NCBI GenBank assembly: GCA_002737365.1 | Contig: NSIL01000003.1 | Location: 83,100 to 135,077 of the forward strand | From: Acidobacterium sp. | Lineage (GTDB): Bacteria; Acidobacteriota; Vicinamibacteria; Vicinamibacterales; UBA2999 | Reading direction: 5' to 3' | Length of the DNA: 51,978 nucleotides | Shown: positions 28,129 to 39,413 of the stretch, piece after piece | Numbering within the stretch: the stretch's first letter is position 1 | How the letters are laid out: each line of letters opens with the position of its first letter | Position numbers and translations under genes: made by a program | The notes under the pieces: model-generated | What the model was told of the DNA's origin: nothing | Databases searched by the model: none | The model's input: only the letters and a program-made list of their open reading frames with translations

Positions 28129-29506
28129 GGTCGCCCTTCACTTTCGACTGCGGCAGCAGCATCTTGACTTCGAAGATCGAAATCATCGGCACAAACCGCA
28201 GGAACAGCAGGAACAGCGTCAGGAACAGGCCAATCGTTCCGAAGAACGTCATGAAGTCCCACTGCGTCGGGTAATACATGCCCCACGACGCCGGGATGAA
28301 GTCGCGGTTGAGCGAAGTCACGATGATGACGAAGCGCTCCAGCCACATGCCGACGCCGATCAGCAACGACATCACGAACAGCACGGTGGTGTTGTGGCGC
28401 ACTTTCGGGAACCACAGCAACTGAATCATCACCATGTTGATCGCGATCAGCGTCCAGTACGACCAGGCGTAGGGGCCGAACATGCGGTTCCACATCATGA
28501 ACCGCTCGTGCGGACTGCCGCTGTACCAGGCGAAGAACGCTTCCATCGCGTAGCCGTAACTGACCATCAGGCCCGTGGCCAGCGTGATCTTGGCCATGTT
28601 GTCGATGTGCCGCATGGTGATCAGGCTTTCCATGCCGTAGAAACGGCGGACCGGAATTGCCAGCGTCAACACCATCGCGAAGCCGGCATAGATGGCGCCG
28701 GCGACGAAGTACGGCGGGAAGATCGTGGCGTGCCAGCCGGGAATCACCGACACCGCGAAGTCGAAGCTCACGACCGTGTGCACCGACAGCACCAGCGGCG
28801 TCGAGAGACCGGCGAGAATCAGCGTCGCCACTTCGTAGCGGTGCCAGTGGCGCGCGGAACCGCGCCAGCCGAGCGACAGCATTCCGTAGATCGACGCCTT
28901 CACCTTTGACACCGCGCGGTCGCGCAGTGTCGCCATGTCGGGAATCATGCCGACATACCAGAACACAATCGAGACCGTGGCATAGGTCGACACCGCGAAC
29001 ACGTCCCAGATCAGCGGGCTCTTGAACTGCGGCCACAAGCCCATGGTGTTGGGATAGGGGAACAGCCAGTAGGCGGCGAGCCACGGACGGCCGGTATGGA
29101 ACACCGGGAAGATCGCCGCGCAGATCACCGCGAAGATGGTCATGGCTTCGGCGAAGCGGCTGATCGACATCCGCCACTGCTGTTTAAACAGCAGCAGGAT
29201 CGCCGAGATCAGCGTGCCGGCGTGGCCAATGCCGATCCACCAGACGAAGTTGATGATGTCAAACGCCCAGCCGACCGGAACGTTATTGCCCCAGATGCCG
29301 ATGCCCTTGAGGACCAGGTAGCCCAGGGCCATGTGCAACATGCCGGCGAGGCTGAGGCCAATCAGCAACATGCCGATCCAGCCGAGCGGGAAGCGCTTCG
29401 AGAGCGGGATCTCCGCGACGGTCTCGGTGACCGTCTCGAAGTCGTGCCCTGGTAGGATGACCGGCGTCTCTTCGCGCAAGGCGGTGTTGGGCCCGTGGTT
29501 GGCCAT
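28118..29506 (-). CDS. actC: Alternative complex III NrfD-type subunit ActC
   Basis: A 462-residue NrfD/PsrC-like protein with about ten membrane helices. WWIGIGHAGTLISAILLLF (quinol-site region), FHTGRPWLAAYWLFPYPNTM, VSFDFAVSVIPGWHATIFPPY and GVGMWLERFVIIVTSL are diagnostic. It is the second quinol-binding bundle and contacts the iron-sulfur part of ActB. The last part of the sequence is cytoplasmic (LLPQSKVKGDHAH). It starts one base before the actB stop, so translation is coupled. Confidence 0.96.
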   Translation of the reverse strand: MANHGPNTALREETPVILPGHDFETVTETVAEIPLSKRFPLGWIGMLLIGLSLAGMLHMALGYLVLKGIGIWGNNVPVGWAFDIINFVWWIGIGHAGTLISAILLLFKQQWRMSISRFAEAMTIFAVICAAIFPVFHTGRPWLAAYWLFPYPNTMGLWPQFKSPLIWDVFAVSTYATVSIVFWYVGMIPDMATLRDRAVSKVKASIYGMLSLGWRGSARHWHRYEVATLILAGLSTPLVLSVHTVVSFDFAVSVIPGWHATIFPPYFVAGAIYAGFAMVLTLAIPVRRFYGMESLITMRHIDNMAKITLATGLMVSYGYAMEAFFAWYSGSPHERFMMWNRMFGPYAWSYWTLIAINMVMIQLLWFPKVRHNTTVLFVMSLLIGVGMWLERFVIIVTSLNRDFIPASWGMYYPTQWDFMTFFGTIGLFLTLFLLFLRFVPMISIFEVKMLLPQSKVKGDHAH

Positions 29507-32694
<3,188 letters not shown>

Positions 32695-32698
<4 letters not shown>

Positions 32699-33354
32699 CG
32701 GTGGCATACCGAGCAACTGGTCATGTGTTCGAGACCGGCAATCTTGTATTCCTTGACCAGCCGCGGACCGAGCTCAGCCTGGGCCATCGCCGGCTGATAA
32801 CCCATGGTCGTGACCTGATCGCGAGGGCGGACGTAACGCGAAGGGTCGCGGTGGCAATCCAGGCACCACTCCATCTGCAGCGACACCTTCTGAATCATCA
32901 ACGGCATCTTGTCGACGCGGCCGTGGCACGTTTCACAACCGACGCCCTTGGTCACGTGGATGCCGTGGTTGAAGTAGACGAAGTCAGGCAGGTCATGGAC
33001 CTTCACCCACTTGAGCGGCTTGTCGTCGCGGAAGCTCGCCCGCACCGGTTCCAGATACGGACTCGTCGCCCAGATCTGCGAATGGCAATTGATGCAGGTT
33101 TTGGTCGGCGGAATGCCGGCCGACGGCGACACCTCCACCGACGTGTGGCAGTACCGGCAATCGATGCCGATACCACCCGAGTGGTGTTGGTGACTGAATT
33201 GGACCGGCTGCTCGATGAACTGATTCGCGGTCGTGACGTAATCAGATCGTTGAATCGTGAGCACCATCCAGCCAACGCTGAGCAGCACGAACACGATGGC
33301 AAGCACGCTGGCTTTCGACCAGGCGTTAGCGCTTTTTGGGAATACCTGCGACAT
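32695..33354 (-). CDS. actA: Alternative complex III pentaheme cytochrome ActA
   Basis: A 219-residue multiheme cytochrome anchored by an N-terminal helix (ASVLAIVFVLLSVGWMVLTI). Five CxxCH motifs are present in order: CRYCH, CINCH, CETCH, CLDCH and CSVCH. This matches the pentaheme ActA of Rhodothermus. FSHQHHSGGIGIDCRYCH provides additional axial histidines. It is the first gene of the operon; the upstream gap of 301 bases should carry the promoter. Its stop overlaps the actB start. Confidence 0.96.
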
Positions 33355-33655
33355 GCGTTCTTGCAGCCCCCGGCCTGTTAGGGCACCAGCTCAAAGGAGC
33401 GATGCCAGAGTCGCACACGTTACCCCGAAACTCTCCGGGAACGACTCTTGTGAAAAGTTTCGCAAGGTGATTGTACAGAAAACAAATCGGCATTTCCACA
33501 AGGGCTAAACCGGCAGAATGCCGACAATTTAGGTCGGATTATTGCTAGTGGTTGGGCTTTCGACCAACCACTATTAGTAGGTCTGCGCCGCCGTCCGTGT
33601 GGGAAAGGTTCCTGTGCCTCCTCTTCTAGCTTCCTGTCGTATAGTGAGCCCGTCG
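33355..33655. promoter_or_regulatory. Divergent control region between actA and the zinc-ribbon gene
   Basis: No gene is seen here. On the minus strand a TACAAT box (33470-33475) about 116 bases before actA is a candidate promoter, without a convincing -35. On the plus strand TATAGT (33642-33647) ends 9 bases before the zinc-ribbon ATG. AT content is higher at about 33465-33545 than around it. A 10-base inverted repeat lies at 33546-33573. Confidence 0.45.
33546..33573. promoter_or_regulatory. Inverted repeat, possible operator or terminator
   Basis: TAGTGGTTGG (33546-33555) pairs perfectly with CCAACCACTA (33564-33573) across an 8-base loop. It lies 82 bases upstream of the zinc-ribbon start and about 190 bases from actA. 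Lack of a T-run and location in a divergent promoter gap favour a protein-binding site, but this is inference. Confidence 0.4.
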
Positions 33656-34132
33656 ATGTCTGACGACCGTAAATACAAGCAGCGCGGATACCAGGAAAGT
33701 GACCGGCCATCGGGACCACGGCCCGATCGGCCGTCGACGCCGAAGCCGGAACGCGAGCCTGGCGCGCCAGCCGGCGCGCGACGCATCTCCTCCGAAGGCG
33801 CGCGTAACCCGCGCATGATGTCGTCGCGGCAGGTCGCCCGCTGCGCCCGCTGCGGCACCATCGTCGATGCCGAGATTCTGTCGCGCAGCAAGTGTCCGAA
33901 ATGCCAGGTCGACTTGCGCTCGTGTGTCCAGTGCGTGAGTTTCGACCCGAGCGCCAGCCTGGAGTGCGCCGAGAGAATTCCTGTCCGCGTGTCGCCGAAA
34001 GATGTCGCCAATGATTGCACGCTGTTTTCGGGCCGCACCTCGTTCGAGCGCGAGACCACCGCGGCCGTGAGCCAGAACCCCAACGAGCCGACCGGCGCCA
34101 AGAAGGCGTTCGACGACCTGTTCAAGTTCTAG
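33656..34132 (+). CDS. Zinc-ribbon protein, function unknown
   Basis: A 158-residue cytoplasmic protein. The first 55 residues are low-complexity and charged, rich in Pro, Arg, Ser and Glu (SDRPSGPRPDRPSTPKPERE). A zinc ribbon follows with two CxxC knuckles (CARCGT and CPKCQV) and further cysteines in RSCVQCVSFDP and LECAER and DCTLF. Thus seven or more cysteines could bind two metals. TATAGT ends 9 bases before ATG 33656. The next gene, the selenoprotein candidate, follows after about 54 bases. I do not know a named family. A role with redox partners is a guess from position. Confidence 0.75.
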   Translation: MSDDRKYKQRGYQESDRPSGPRPDRPSTPKPEREPGAPAGARRISSEGARNPRMMSSRQVARCARCGTIVDAEILSRSKCPKCQVDLRSCVQCVSFDPSASLECAERIPVRVSPKDVANDCTLFSGRTSFERETTAAVSQNPNEPTGAKKAFDDLFKF

Positions 34133-34186
34133 ATGGCCGTATTCCGCTGTGTCTCTACTGGCGAACCGCTGAGCGATAATCAAGAT

Positions 34187-34840
34187 ATGGGCTTACTGTC
34201 TGGGCAAGACGAAACCGTCCTCAAGCAGCATCTCTCGACGATCTCGAAACCGGTCCAACTGGTCCTGTTCACACAGGCCTTTGGCGGATCCGAAACCGGC
34301 CAGGTGGCCAAGCAGATCCTCAACGAGATCGCCGGACTGAACGACAAGATCACCGTCGTGGAAAAAAACTTCGTCCTCGATCTCGAGGACAAGGCGAAAT
34401 ACCGGATCGACAAGGCCCCCGCCATTGTCATTCTCAGCGACGATGTCGACACGCGCATGCGGATGTACGGCGCGCCGACTGGGTACGAGTTCGTGGGCCT
34501 GGTCGAAGCGATCCTGGTCGCCGGCACCGGCAATATCGATCTGGAACCCGAAACCATGGCGTGGATTCAGGCGGTGACCACGCCGACCCACATCCAGGTC
34601 TTTTCCACACCGACTTGACCGCACTGTCCGAGGGCGGTCGTCCTCGCACACAAGATGGCAGCCGCGAACCCGCTGATCACCGCGGACGCGATTGAAGCAA
34701 CCGAATTCATGGACCTGAGCCGGAAGTACCGCGTCACCGGCGTCCCGAAGACCATCGTCAACGAGACCATCGAGATCATGGGCGGCCTGCCGGAACAGGA
34801 CTTCGTCCGCGCGGCGCTCGACTTGCCGGAGCTTCAATGA
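34187..34840 (+). CDS. Selenocysteine-containing protein disulfide oxidoreductase (two thioredoxin folds), TGA-recoded
   Basis: A 217-residue protein if TGA 34616-34618 is read as selenocysteine (residue 144). The start MGLLSGQDETVLKQ at 34187 aligns with archaeal protein disulfide oxidoreductase (PDO), which I recall opening MGLIS; GATAAT ends 7 bases upstream. The N-terminal fold (VQLVLFTQAF to APAIVIL) has lost its CxxC. The second fold reads IQVFSTPT-U-PHCPRAVVLAHKMA, where PDO has TPTCPYC, then KYRVTGVPKTIVN with the cis-proline. The frame is the same before and after TGA, homology is unbroken, and the stop overlaps the next start as ATGA. A SECIS-like hairpin follows the TGA. The selenolate would be the attacking residue. 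The alternative, a nonsense mutation or sequencing error exactly at the catalytic Cys codon, is less likely. Confidence 0.88.
34625..34650 (+). promoter_or_regulatory. Bacterial SECIS-like hairpin after the TGA
   Basis: Starting 7 bases after TGA: TGT, a C-C mismatch, CGAGG, a G-U and a C-G pair, apical loop GGUC (34636-34639), then the complement CCTCG and ACA. The loop bases sit 18-21 bases past the TGA. By my recollection, the E. coli fdhF SECIS also shows GGUC at about 19-22, and bacterial SECIS elements need a loop G some 16-37 bases away. It lies wholly in coding sequence. A competing smaller hairpin (GACCGC with GCGGTC, 34617-34639) could also form. Confidence 0.8.
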
Positions 34841-35718
34841 CAAAGACCCTCGTGGCGTTCCTCCTCGCCTCCTTCGTGTTGGCCTTTGACGTGTCGGCGC
34901 AGGGCAAAAAGGTCTACATCTCCGTCGACATGGAAGGCATCAGCGGCGTGGTCGGCGACGACCAGACCAGCGCCGGTGGCGCCGAGTACAACCGCTCGCG
35001 CAAGCTGATGGCCGAAGACGCCAACGCCGCCATTCGCGGCGCCTTCGAGGGTGGCGCCGCCGAGGTGGTGGTCAACGATTCGCACGGCAGCCAGCGCAAC
35101 CTGCTCCCCGAAGATCTCGATCCGCGCGCCCGCCTGATCAGCCACAGCTTCAAGCGCCACGGCATGGTCGAAGGGCTCGACGAATCGTTCGACGCGGTGA
35201 TCTTCGTCGGTTACCACGCCAAGGCCGACTCACCGCGCGGCCTCTTCGCCCACACCGGCTCGGGCGTCGTCAAGGACGTGCAGGTGAACGGCAAGTCGGC
35301 GGGCGAAGGCGGCCTGAACACGCTGATGGCCCAGTGGTACGGCGTGCCGGTGGTGATGATCACGGGCGACGATGTGGCGGTGGAGCAGCAGAAGGAATGG
35401 ACCCCGGGCATTCGCGGCGTCGTGGTGAAGCGCGCCATCAACATGCGCGCGGTTGAAGGCAAATCACCAGCCGAAGCGCGGCGCGAGATTCAGGCCGGCG
35501 CCAAGGAGAGTGTCGCGGCCTCTCGCAAGGTGGCGCGCGAACGCCTGGCCGCTTACAAGGTCCGCATGCAATTACGAAACTTCACCATTCCAGAAGTCGC
35601 CACTGCGTTCAGGGAGATTCAGCTCGTGGCGCCTGACACGGTGGAGTTCACGCGCGACTCGATGCCCGACGCCTACCGCATCATTCGCGTGCTCTACCGC
35701 TTCATCAATCCCGACTGA
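34837..35718 (+). CDS. M55-family D-aminopeptidase (DppA-like), exported
   Basis: A 293-residue zinc peptidase of family M55, which removes N-terminal D-amino acids, as in DppA of Bacillus. A signal peptide (TLVAFLLASFVLAFDVSA) implies a periplasmic location. Metal-binding and core motifs are YISVDMEGISGVV (Asp and Glu ligands), VVNDSHGSQRNLLPE, FVGYHAKADSPRG and EGGLNTLMAQWYGVPVVMITGDD. It may trim peptidoglycan peptides. Its start overlaps the selenoprotein stop by 4 bases, so the two are co-translated; whether this has functional meaning is unclear. Confidence 0.92.
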   Translation: MTKTLVAFLLASFVLAFDVSAQGKKVYISVDMEGISGVVGDDQTSAGGAEYNRSRKLMAEDANAAIRGAFEGGAAEVVVNDSHGSQRNLLPEDLDPRARLISHSFKRHGMVEGLDESFDAVIFVGYHAKADSPRGLFAHTGSGVVKDVQVNGKSAGEGGLNTLMAQWYGVPVVMITGDDVAVEQQKEWTPGIRGVVVKRAINMRAVEGKSPAEARREIQAGAKESVAASRKVARERLAAYKVRMQLRNFTIPEVATAFREIQLVAPDTVEFTRDSMPDAYRIIRVLYRFINPD

Positions 35719-35870
35719 CCGAACACCCGCCAGGTGCCGTCCTTGCCCTTAACCCGATCGATGACCTTCATCTTGCCGTCGGGCAACAATCGGTTCGCTG
35801 CTCGAAGAAACCGTCTGGCAGATCCATCCTCGCGTGTTGAATAGTGCGATGACGCGATCGATGGTGTCGT
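35719..35870 (-). other. Gap with a frameshifted small coding remnant
   Basis: On the minus strand from ATG 35892, MATTEALNDTIDRVIALFN reads like the start of a small protein. The frame then loses sense, and another frame continues FLRAANRLLPDGKMKVIDRV followed by KGKDGTWRVFGQS. The two halves would need a frameshift near 35830. It overlaps the end of the NUDIX gene. It may be a decayed small gene; no family is recognised. Confidence 0.3.
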
Positions 35871-36581
35871 TCAGGGCTTCAGTGGTTGCCATCGGGCGCC
35901 TTCCTCGAGCACGAATCGCGTTTCTTCCGGCACGTCCCAACCCGGGATGGTGGGAAACAACGGGTCGCCCGGCAGCGTCAGCATGGTCAGCGTGCCGGTC
36001 TTGATGAAGCCTGGCATCACCCGAACCACGGTTCGTCGACGCGCCCAGGCAAACACCTCATCGATCGAGCCGAGTTTCTCCAACTGCCGAATCGTGGTCC
36101 AGGTCGGCGGCGGCAACAACAATTCGCGACGCTCGAACTTCTCGATCGCAGCCTTGGGCGACAGCCACGCCATGGCCGTCATCTCCCCCTCATCATGACG
36201 AGGCTGCTGGCCGTCGGGCAGGCGGGCCAGGAAGAACCGTGTGTCGTACCGGCGGATCTCGATCTCGGGCGTGACCCAGTGTGCCAGCGGCGCGAGGTCG
36301 GCGGGCGCGATGGTGACGTTGGCCTCTTCCATGACCTCACGAACGGCGGCTTGCCGATAAGCCGCTTCTTCTGCGGCACTGAGGTCGGCAAACGTGGGTG
36401 GCGGAAGCACCGACCCTGGCGCGGGATGGTCGGCCGGGTCCACGCGTCCGCCGGGAAACACGTACGAGCCCGCCATGAACGCCACCTTGTCGTTGCGACG
36501 CAGCAATAGAAACTCGAACGGGTCGCCGGCGCGCAGCACGACGACCGTGGCGGCAGGTCGTGCGTCGACGATCTGGGTCAT
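35871..36581 (-). CDS. NUDIX hydrolase (NUDT19-like)
   Basis: A 236-residue NUDIX protein. The Nudix box is split by an insertion of about 25 residues: FPGGRVDPADHP, then AAVREVMEEANV, a layout typical of NUDT19/acyl-CoA diphosphatase-type proteins. The REVMEE glutamates would bind Mg2+. FEFLLLRRNDKVAFMAGSY precedes the box, and AHWVTPEIEIRRYDTRFFLA follows. The final glycine of the classical box is replaced (EANV). It starts 25 bases from the divergent enoyl-CoA hydratase, and the pairing of a possible CoA-ester hydrolase with a CoA enzyme is suggestive. Confidence 0.88.
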   Translation of the reverse strand: MTQIVDARPAATVVVLRAGDPFEFLLLRRNDKVAFMAGSYVFPGGRVDPADHPAPGSVLPPPTFADLSAAEEAAYRQAAVREVMEEANVTIAPADLAPLAHWVTPEIEIRRYDTRFFLARLPDGQQPRHDEGEMTAMAWLSPKAAIEKFERRELLLPPPTWTTIRQLEKLGSIDEVFAWARRRTVVRVMPGFIKTGTLTMLTLPGDPLFPTIPGWDVPEETRFVLEEGARWQPLKP

Positions 36582-36606
36582 GGCTCAATAGGATAATCTG
36601 CCACGC
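36582..36606. promoter_or_regulatory. Shared divergent promoter core
   Basis: The 25 bases between the NUDIX start (minus) and the enoyl-CoA hydratase start (plus) hold AATAGGATAAT. GATAAT (36592-36597) reads toward plus and TATCCT (36590-36595) toward minus. They end 10 and 9 bases from the respective ATG codons. Confidence 0.4.
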
Positions 36607-37356
36607 ATGATCGAACGACAGGATCGCGATGGCATCCGCGTGCTGCGACTGGCGCACGGCAAGGTCAGCGCCATGGACATCGAGCTGGGCGAAGCGTTCA
36701 CCGCCGAGCTGAAGTCGGCCGCTGAGGACGCGGTCCGCGGCGTGGTGGTCACGGGCACCGGCTCGTCTTTCTCGGCCGGCGTGGATCTGTTCCGGCTGAT
36801 CAAGGACGGGCCCGACTACGGCCAGCGCTTCCTGCCCGTACTCGACACGATGCTCCGCGATACGCTGACATTCTCCAAACCGCTGGTCGCCGCGGTCAAC
36901 GGCCATGCCATTGCCGGCGGCTGCATCCTGACGGCGGCGTGCGATCACCGCATCATGGCCGAGGGCACCGGGCGCATCGGCATCCCGGAACTCGTGATCG
37001 GCGTGCCGTTTCCGGCGTTGCCGTTGCAGATTGTCGCCGCGCGCATGACCGACGCGATGTTCCGCGACCTCGTGCTCACCGGCCGGACCGTGCAAGCGGA
37101 CGAAGCGGTCACGATTGGGCTGATCGATGAGAAATGTCCGCCCGACGAGTTGATCGCTCGCGCCGTGGCGGCGGCGAACCGGCTCGCGGCCATTCCCGCC
37201 GGCGCCTTTGCGCTGACCAAGGAGGCGTTCACCACGCTCATTCTTGATCGTGCCGCCTGTCTATCAGACCTCAACGCGCGCGTCGTTCACGCCTGGATGC
37301 AACCGCAAACCTACGAGACGATTCGGAAGTACCTGGAGAAGACTATTCGGAAGTAG
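36607..37356 (+). CDS. Enoyl-CoA hydratase/isomerase family protein
   Basis: A 249-residue crotonase-fold protein. GTGSSFSAGVDLFRL supplies the first oxyanion-hole strand. AVNGHAIAGGCILTAACDHR is the signature with the second oxyanion glycine, and RIGIPELVIGVPFPALPLQ carries the acidic residue position. AFALTKEAFTTLI is the C-terminal helix. The family hydrates or isomerises acyl-CoA thioesters. With no other fatty-acid genes nearby, the substrate is not clear. It starts 25 bases from the divergent NUDIX gene. Confidence 0.9.
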   Translation: MIERQDRDGIRVLRLAHGKVSAMDIELGEAFTAELKSAAEDAVRGVVVTGTGSSFSAGVDLFRLIKDGPDYGQRFLPVLDTMLRDTLTFSKPLVAAVNGHAIAGGCILTAACDHRIMAEGTGRIGIPELVIGVPFPALPLQIVAARMTDAMFRDLVLTGRTVQADEAVTIGLIDEKCPPDELIARAVAAANRLAAIPAGAFALTKEAFTTLILDRAACLSDLNARVVHAWMQPQTYETIRKYLEKTIRK

Positions 37357-37365
37357 ATTCCTCCT

Positions 37366-37394
37366 CTCCTGATCTCCCGTTACTCCTGATCTCC
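37366..37394. repeat. Short direct repeat CTCCTGATCTCC x2
   Basis: Two copies of CTCCTGATCTCC (37366-37377 and 37383-37394) sit 17 bases apart at the meeting ends of convergent genes. A related GGAGATCAGG lies at 44616-44625, again between convergent stops. Confidence 0.5.
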
Positions 37395-39413
37395 TACCCA
37401 GAGCCAGTCCCGGATCGACAGTCCCAGTTGGCGCGGATCGCGGCGGCCATAGGCCCGTGGCCACCAGACGCGGCTGACTTCCGTCTCCAATAACAGGTGG
37501 GTCTGTCCCGGTGTCGCGGGAATGTCGATCTCGACGAGCGAAGGCGGCCGTTTCAGGTCACCCTCGAACACCACGCGTCCGTCGGCCCACACCGTCACGT
37601 GGACCGGACTCTCATCGGCGTCAGGATGATCGACCCAGCCGACAAACTTCAAGGCCCGCCCCCTGACCGGAATCTGGGTGATGGCGCGGCGTTCGGTCCA
37701 TCGGCGGCCGGGCGTGCCGTCGGTACTCCGCTCAAGGTCGCCGATGCCCTGAGCGTATTCCCAACCGAAGCGGATGGCGCGATTTCTCGGACGCAGCTCG
37801 CCGCGGGCGTCGGCAAGCGTCAGGGCCGCGTGTACAGCGACCAGGGCGAGGGCGGCGATCCAAAACAGGCTGGACGGTGGTTGATGACGCGAGACGGACA
37901 CATCAACCTCAGTCCCCTGCACGGTCAGGAACCAGAAGACGAAGGTCCACAGGGTCAGGACCACGGGCAGTGACTGCCCCGGGACGCCCATCAGCGAAAT
38001 GAACCCAAAGCCGGCGAGGGTGGCACGAAGTACGCCGATCGAGAAGCGGTCACGATCGCCGGTCGTCCTCGCGAACAGCGTCATGGCGAAGAGCACGCAC
38101 CACGCGATCCAGGGAATGCTGCCCAGCAGACCTAGTTCGGCCAGGAGGTGACGAGACCAGCTCTGGGCGTTGTCCGGGGCCAGATGGCGCGCGTTGCGTG
38201 CCACCGAGAAGTCGGGCACCAGTGTCGTGAACGAGCCGACGCCGACGCCGGCCCACGGGTGGTCGATGATCATCGAGACCGCGACCGGCCCGTAACCGAA
38301 ACGATCCCAAAACACTTCCCGGAGCGACGTGGCGATACGGCGTTCGCCGAATCCAGGAATGAATCCCAGTGTGCCGCGATCGATCACCGTAGTGATGGCC
38401 GATCGTCGCGTCACCGTCTGCGCCGCGGCCCCGAGGACCACGATCGCAACCACGACCAGCGCCAGCCGCCTGGCGGTCAGCCGTGTCTGGCCTTCGCTCC
38501 GCTTCCAGGCCCTGAAGCCTTCGTACGCGAGCGCGCCACAACCGACCGCCATGACGCCAAGCGCGGTGCGCGAGCCTGAGGTGAAGACACCCGCAGCCGC
38601 TAGCGACACTCCGACCACGCCGAACGGCACCGGCCACGGCCGCGGCAGCGTCCGCGCCACCAGCACGGCGCCCGGGATCCAGAGTGCCGCGATCATGCCA
38701 AAGACGTTCGCGTCACCAAGGGTGCCGCTGGCGCGCCCCATGTGCGGCCACAAGTGGGGATTCAGGAATGTGAGGTCGACAAACCCCTGGTAGATCGCGA
38801 GACCGCAACCGATCGCAAGAGCCGTCGCCAGGGGGAGCAGCACGCGGTTGCGCAACGGCGCAATCCCGCCATTCGCGTAGCAATTAAACAGTCGATCGAA
38901 CCACAGCAGTCCAAGATTGTGAACCAGCACCCAGTACGCGACGCCTGTGGCAGCCTCCCACGGCAGAATTCCGACACTGGTGTTCGCGGCGTTCGAGAGA
39001 TATAGGACCGCGACATCGAAATCCAGCTCGCGCAAAAACACGATTGGCCACGACGCGACCACCACGAGCGACCAGGTAACGAGCGGCCAGCGAAATCGCT
39101 TCGGGAAGTTCCACTGCAGCGCGCCGCGGCCGGACAGGATCAGGCCCAGTAAAGGGAAGGCCCAGACAATCTCGACCGGCTCGAACTCGGTGCCGAAAGC
39201 GTAGAGGACGCCGGCCCGCGCGAGGTACGGCAGCACCAGGATGGCCACCGACACCTGGCCCGGCCAATAGGCGCCCGCGCCTGCAGCTACGACAAAGCCG
39301 CCAATCGCGATCGGCAGCAGCGGCGCGTAGGCCGCGCTCGTCGCCAGGTACAGCTCGACGCCCGCGGCCATCAGCGTCGAGACGATCACCAGGCCCTTCG
39401 TGAACCGGTTCAT
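37380..39413 (-). CDS. O-antigen ligase-like polytopic membrane protein
   Basis: A 677-residue protein with about 12 membrane helices in residues 1-510. A large periplasmic loop contains the Wzy/WaaL-type motif region DNAQSWSRHLLAELGLLGSIPW, in the place of the usual HNSxL..EGLxG. RTALGVMAVGCGALAYEGFRA lies upstream. These proteins ligate or polymerise undecaprenyl-linked glycans. The last 160 residues form a soluble beta-rich domain (VHVTVWADGRVVFEGDLKRP) unlike classical WaaL. It overlaps the RNA methyltransferase stop by 4 bases, an unlikely functional partner. Which glycan is processed is unknown. Confidence 0.82.
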   Translation of the reverse strand: MNRFTKGLVIVSTLMAAGVELYLATSAAYAPLLPIAIGGFVVAAGAGAYWPGQVSVAILVLPYLARAGVLYAFGTEFEPVEIVWAFPLLGLILSGRGALQWNFPKRFRWPLVTWSLVVVASWPIVFLRELDFDVAVLYLSNAANTSVGILPWEAATGVAYWVLVHNLGLLWFDRLFNCYANGGIAPLRNRVLLPLATALAIGCGLAIYQGFVDLTFLNPHLWPHMGRASGTLGDANVFGMIAALWIPGAVLVARTLPRPWPVPFGVVGVSLAAAGVFTSGSRTALGVMAVGCGALAYEGFRAWKRSEGQTRLTARRLALVVVAIVVLGAAAQTVTRRSAITTVIDRGTLGFIPGFGERRIATSLREVFWDRFGYGPVAVSMIIDHPWAGVGVGSFTTLVPDFSVARNARHLAPDNAQSWSRHLLAELGLLGSIPWIAWCVLFAMTLFARTTGDRDRFSIGVLRATLAGFGFISLMGVPGQSLPVVLTLWTFVFWFLTVQGTEVDVSVSRHQPPSSLFWIAALALVAVHAALTLADARGELRPRNRAIRFGWEYAQGIGDLERSTDGTPGRRWTERRAITQIPVRGRALKFVGWVDHPDADESPVHVTVWADGRVVFEGDLKRPPSLVEIDIPATPGQTHLLLETEVSRVWWPRAYGRRDPRQLGLSIRDWLWVGDQE

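Noticed and set aside
34133-34618. A 161-codon gene ending at TGA 34616-34618 plus a separate 61-codon gene at 34655-34840
   Set aside because: Both are in one frame and together make one two-fold thioredoxin-like protein; the TGA replaces the catalytic cysteine, so one recoded gene is the better reading.
34617-34639. GACCGC/GCGGTC hairpin as the SECIS
   Set aside because: It would overlap the TGA itself and place the loop only about 7-15 bases away with no GGU; the 34625-34650 fold fits known spacing better.
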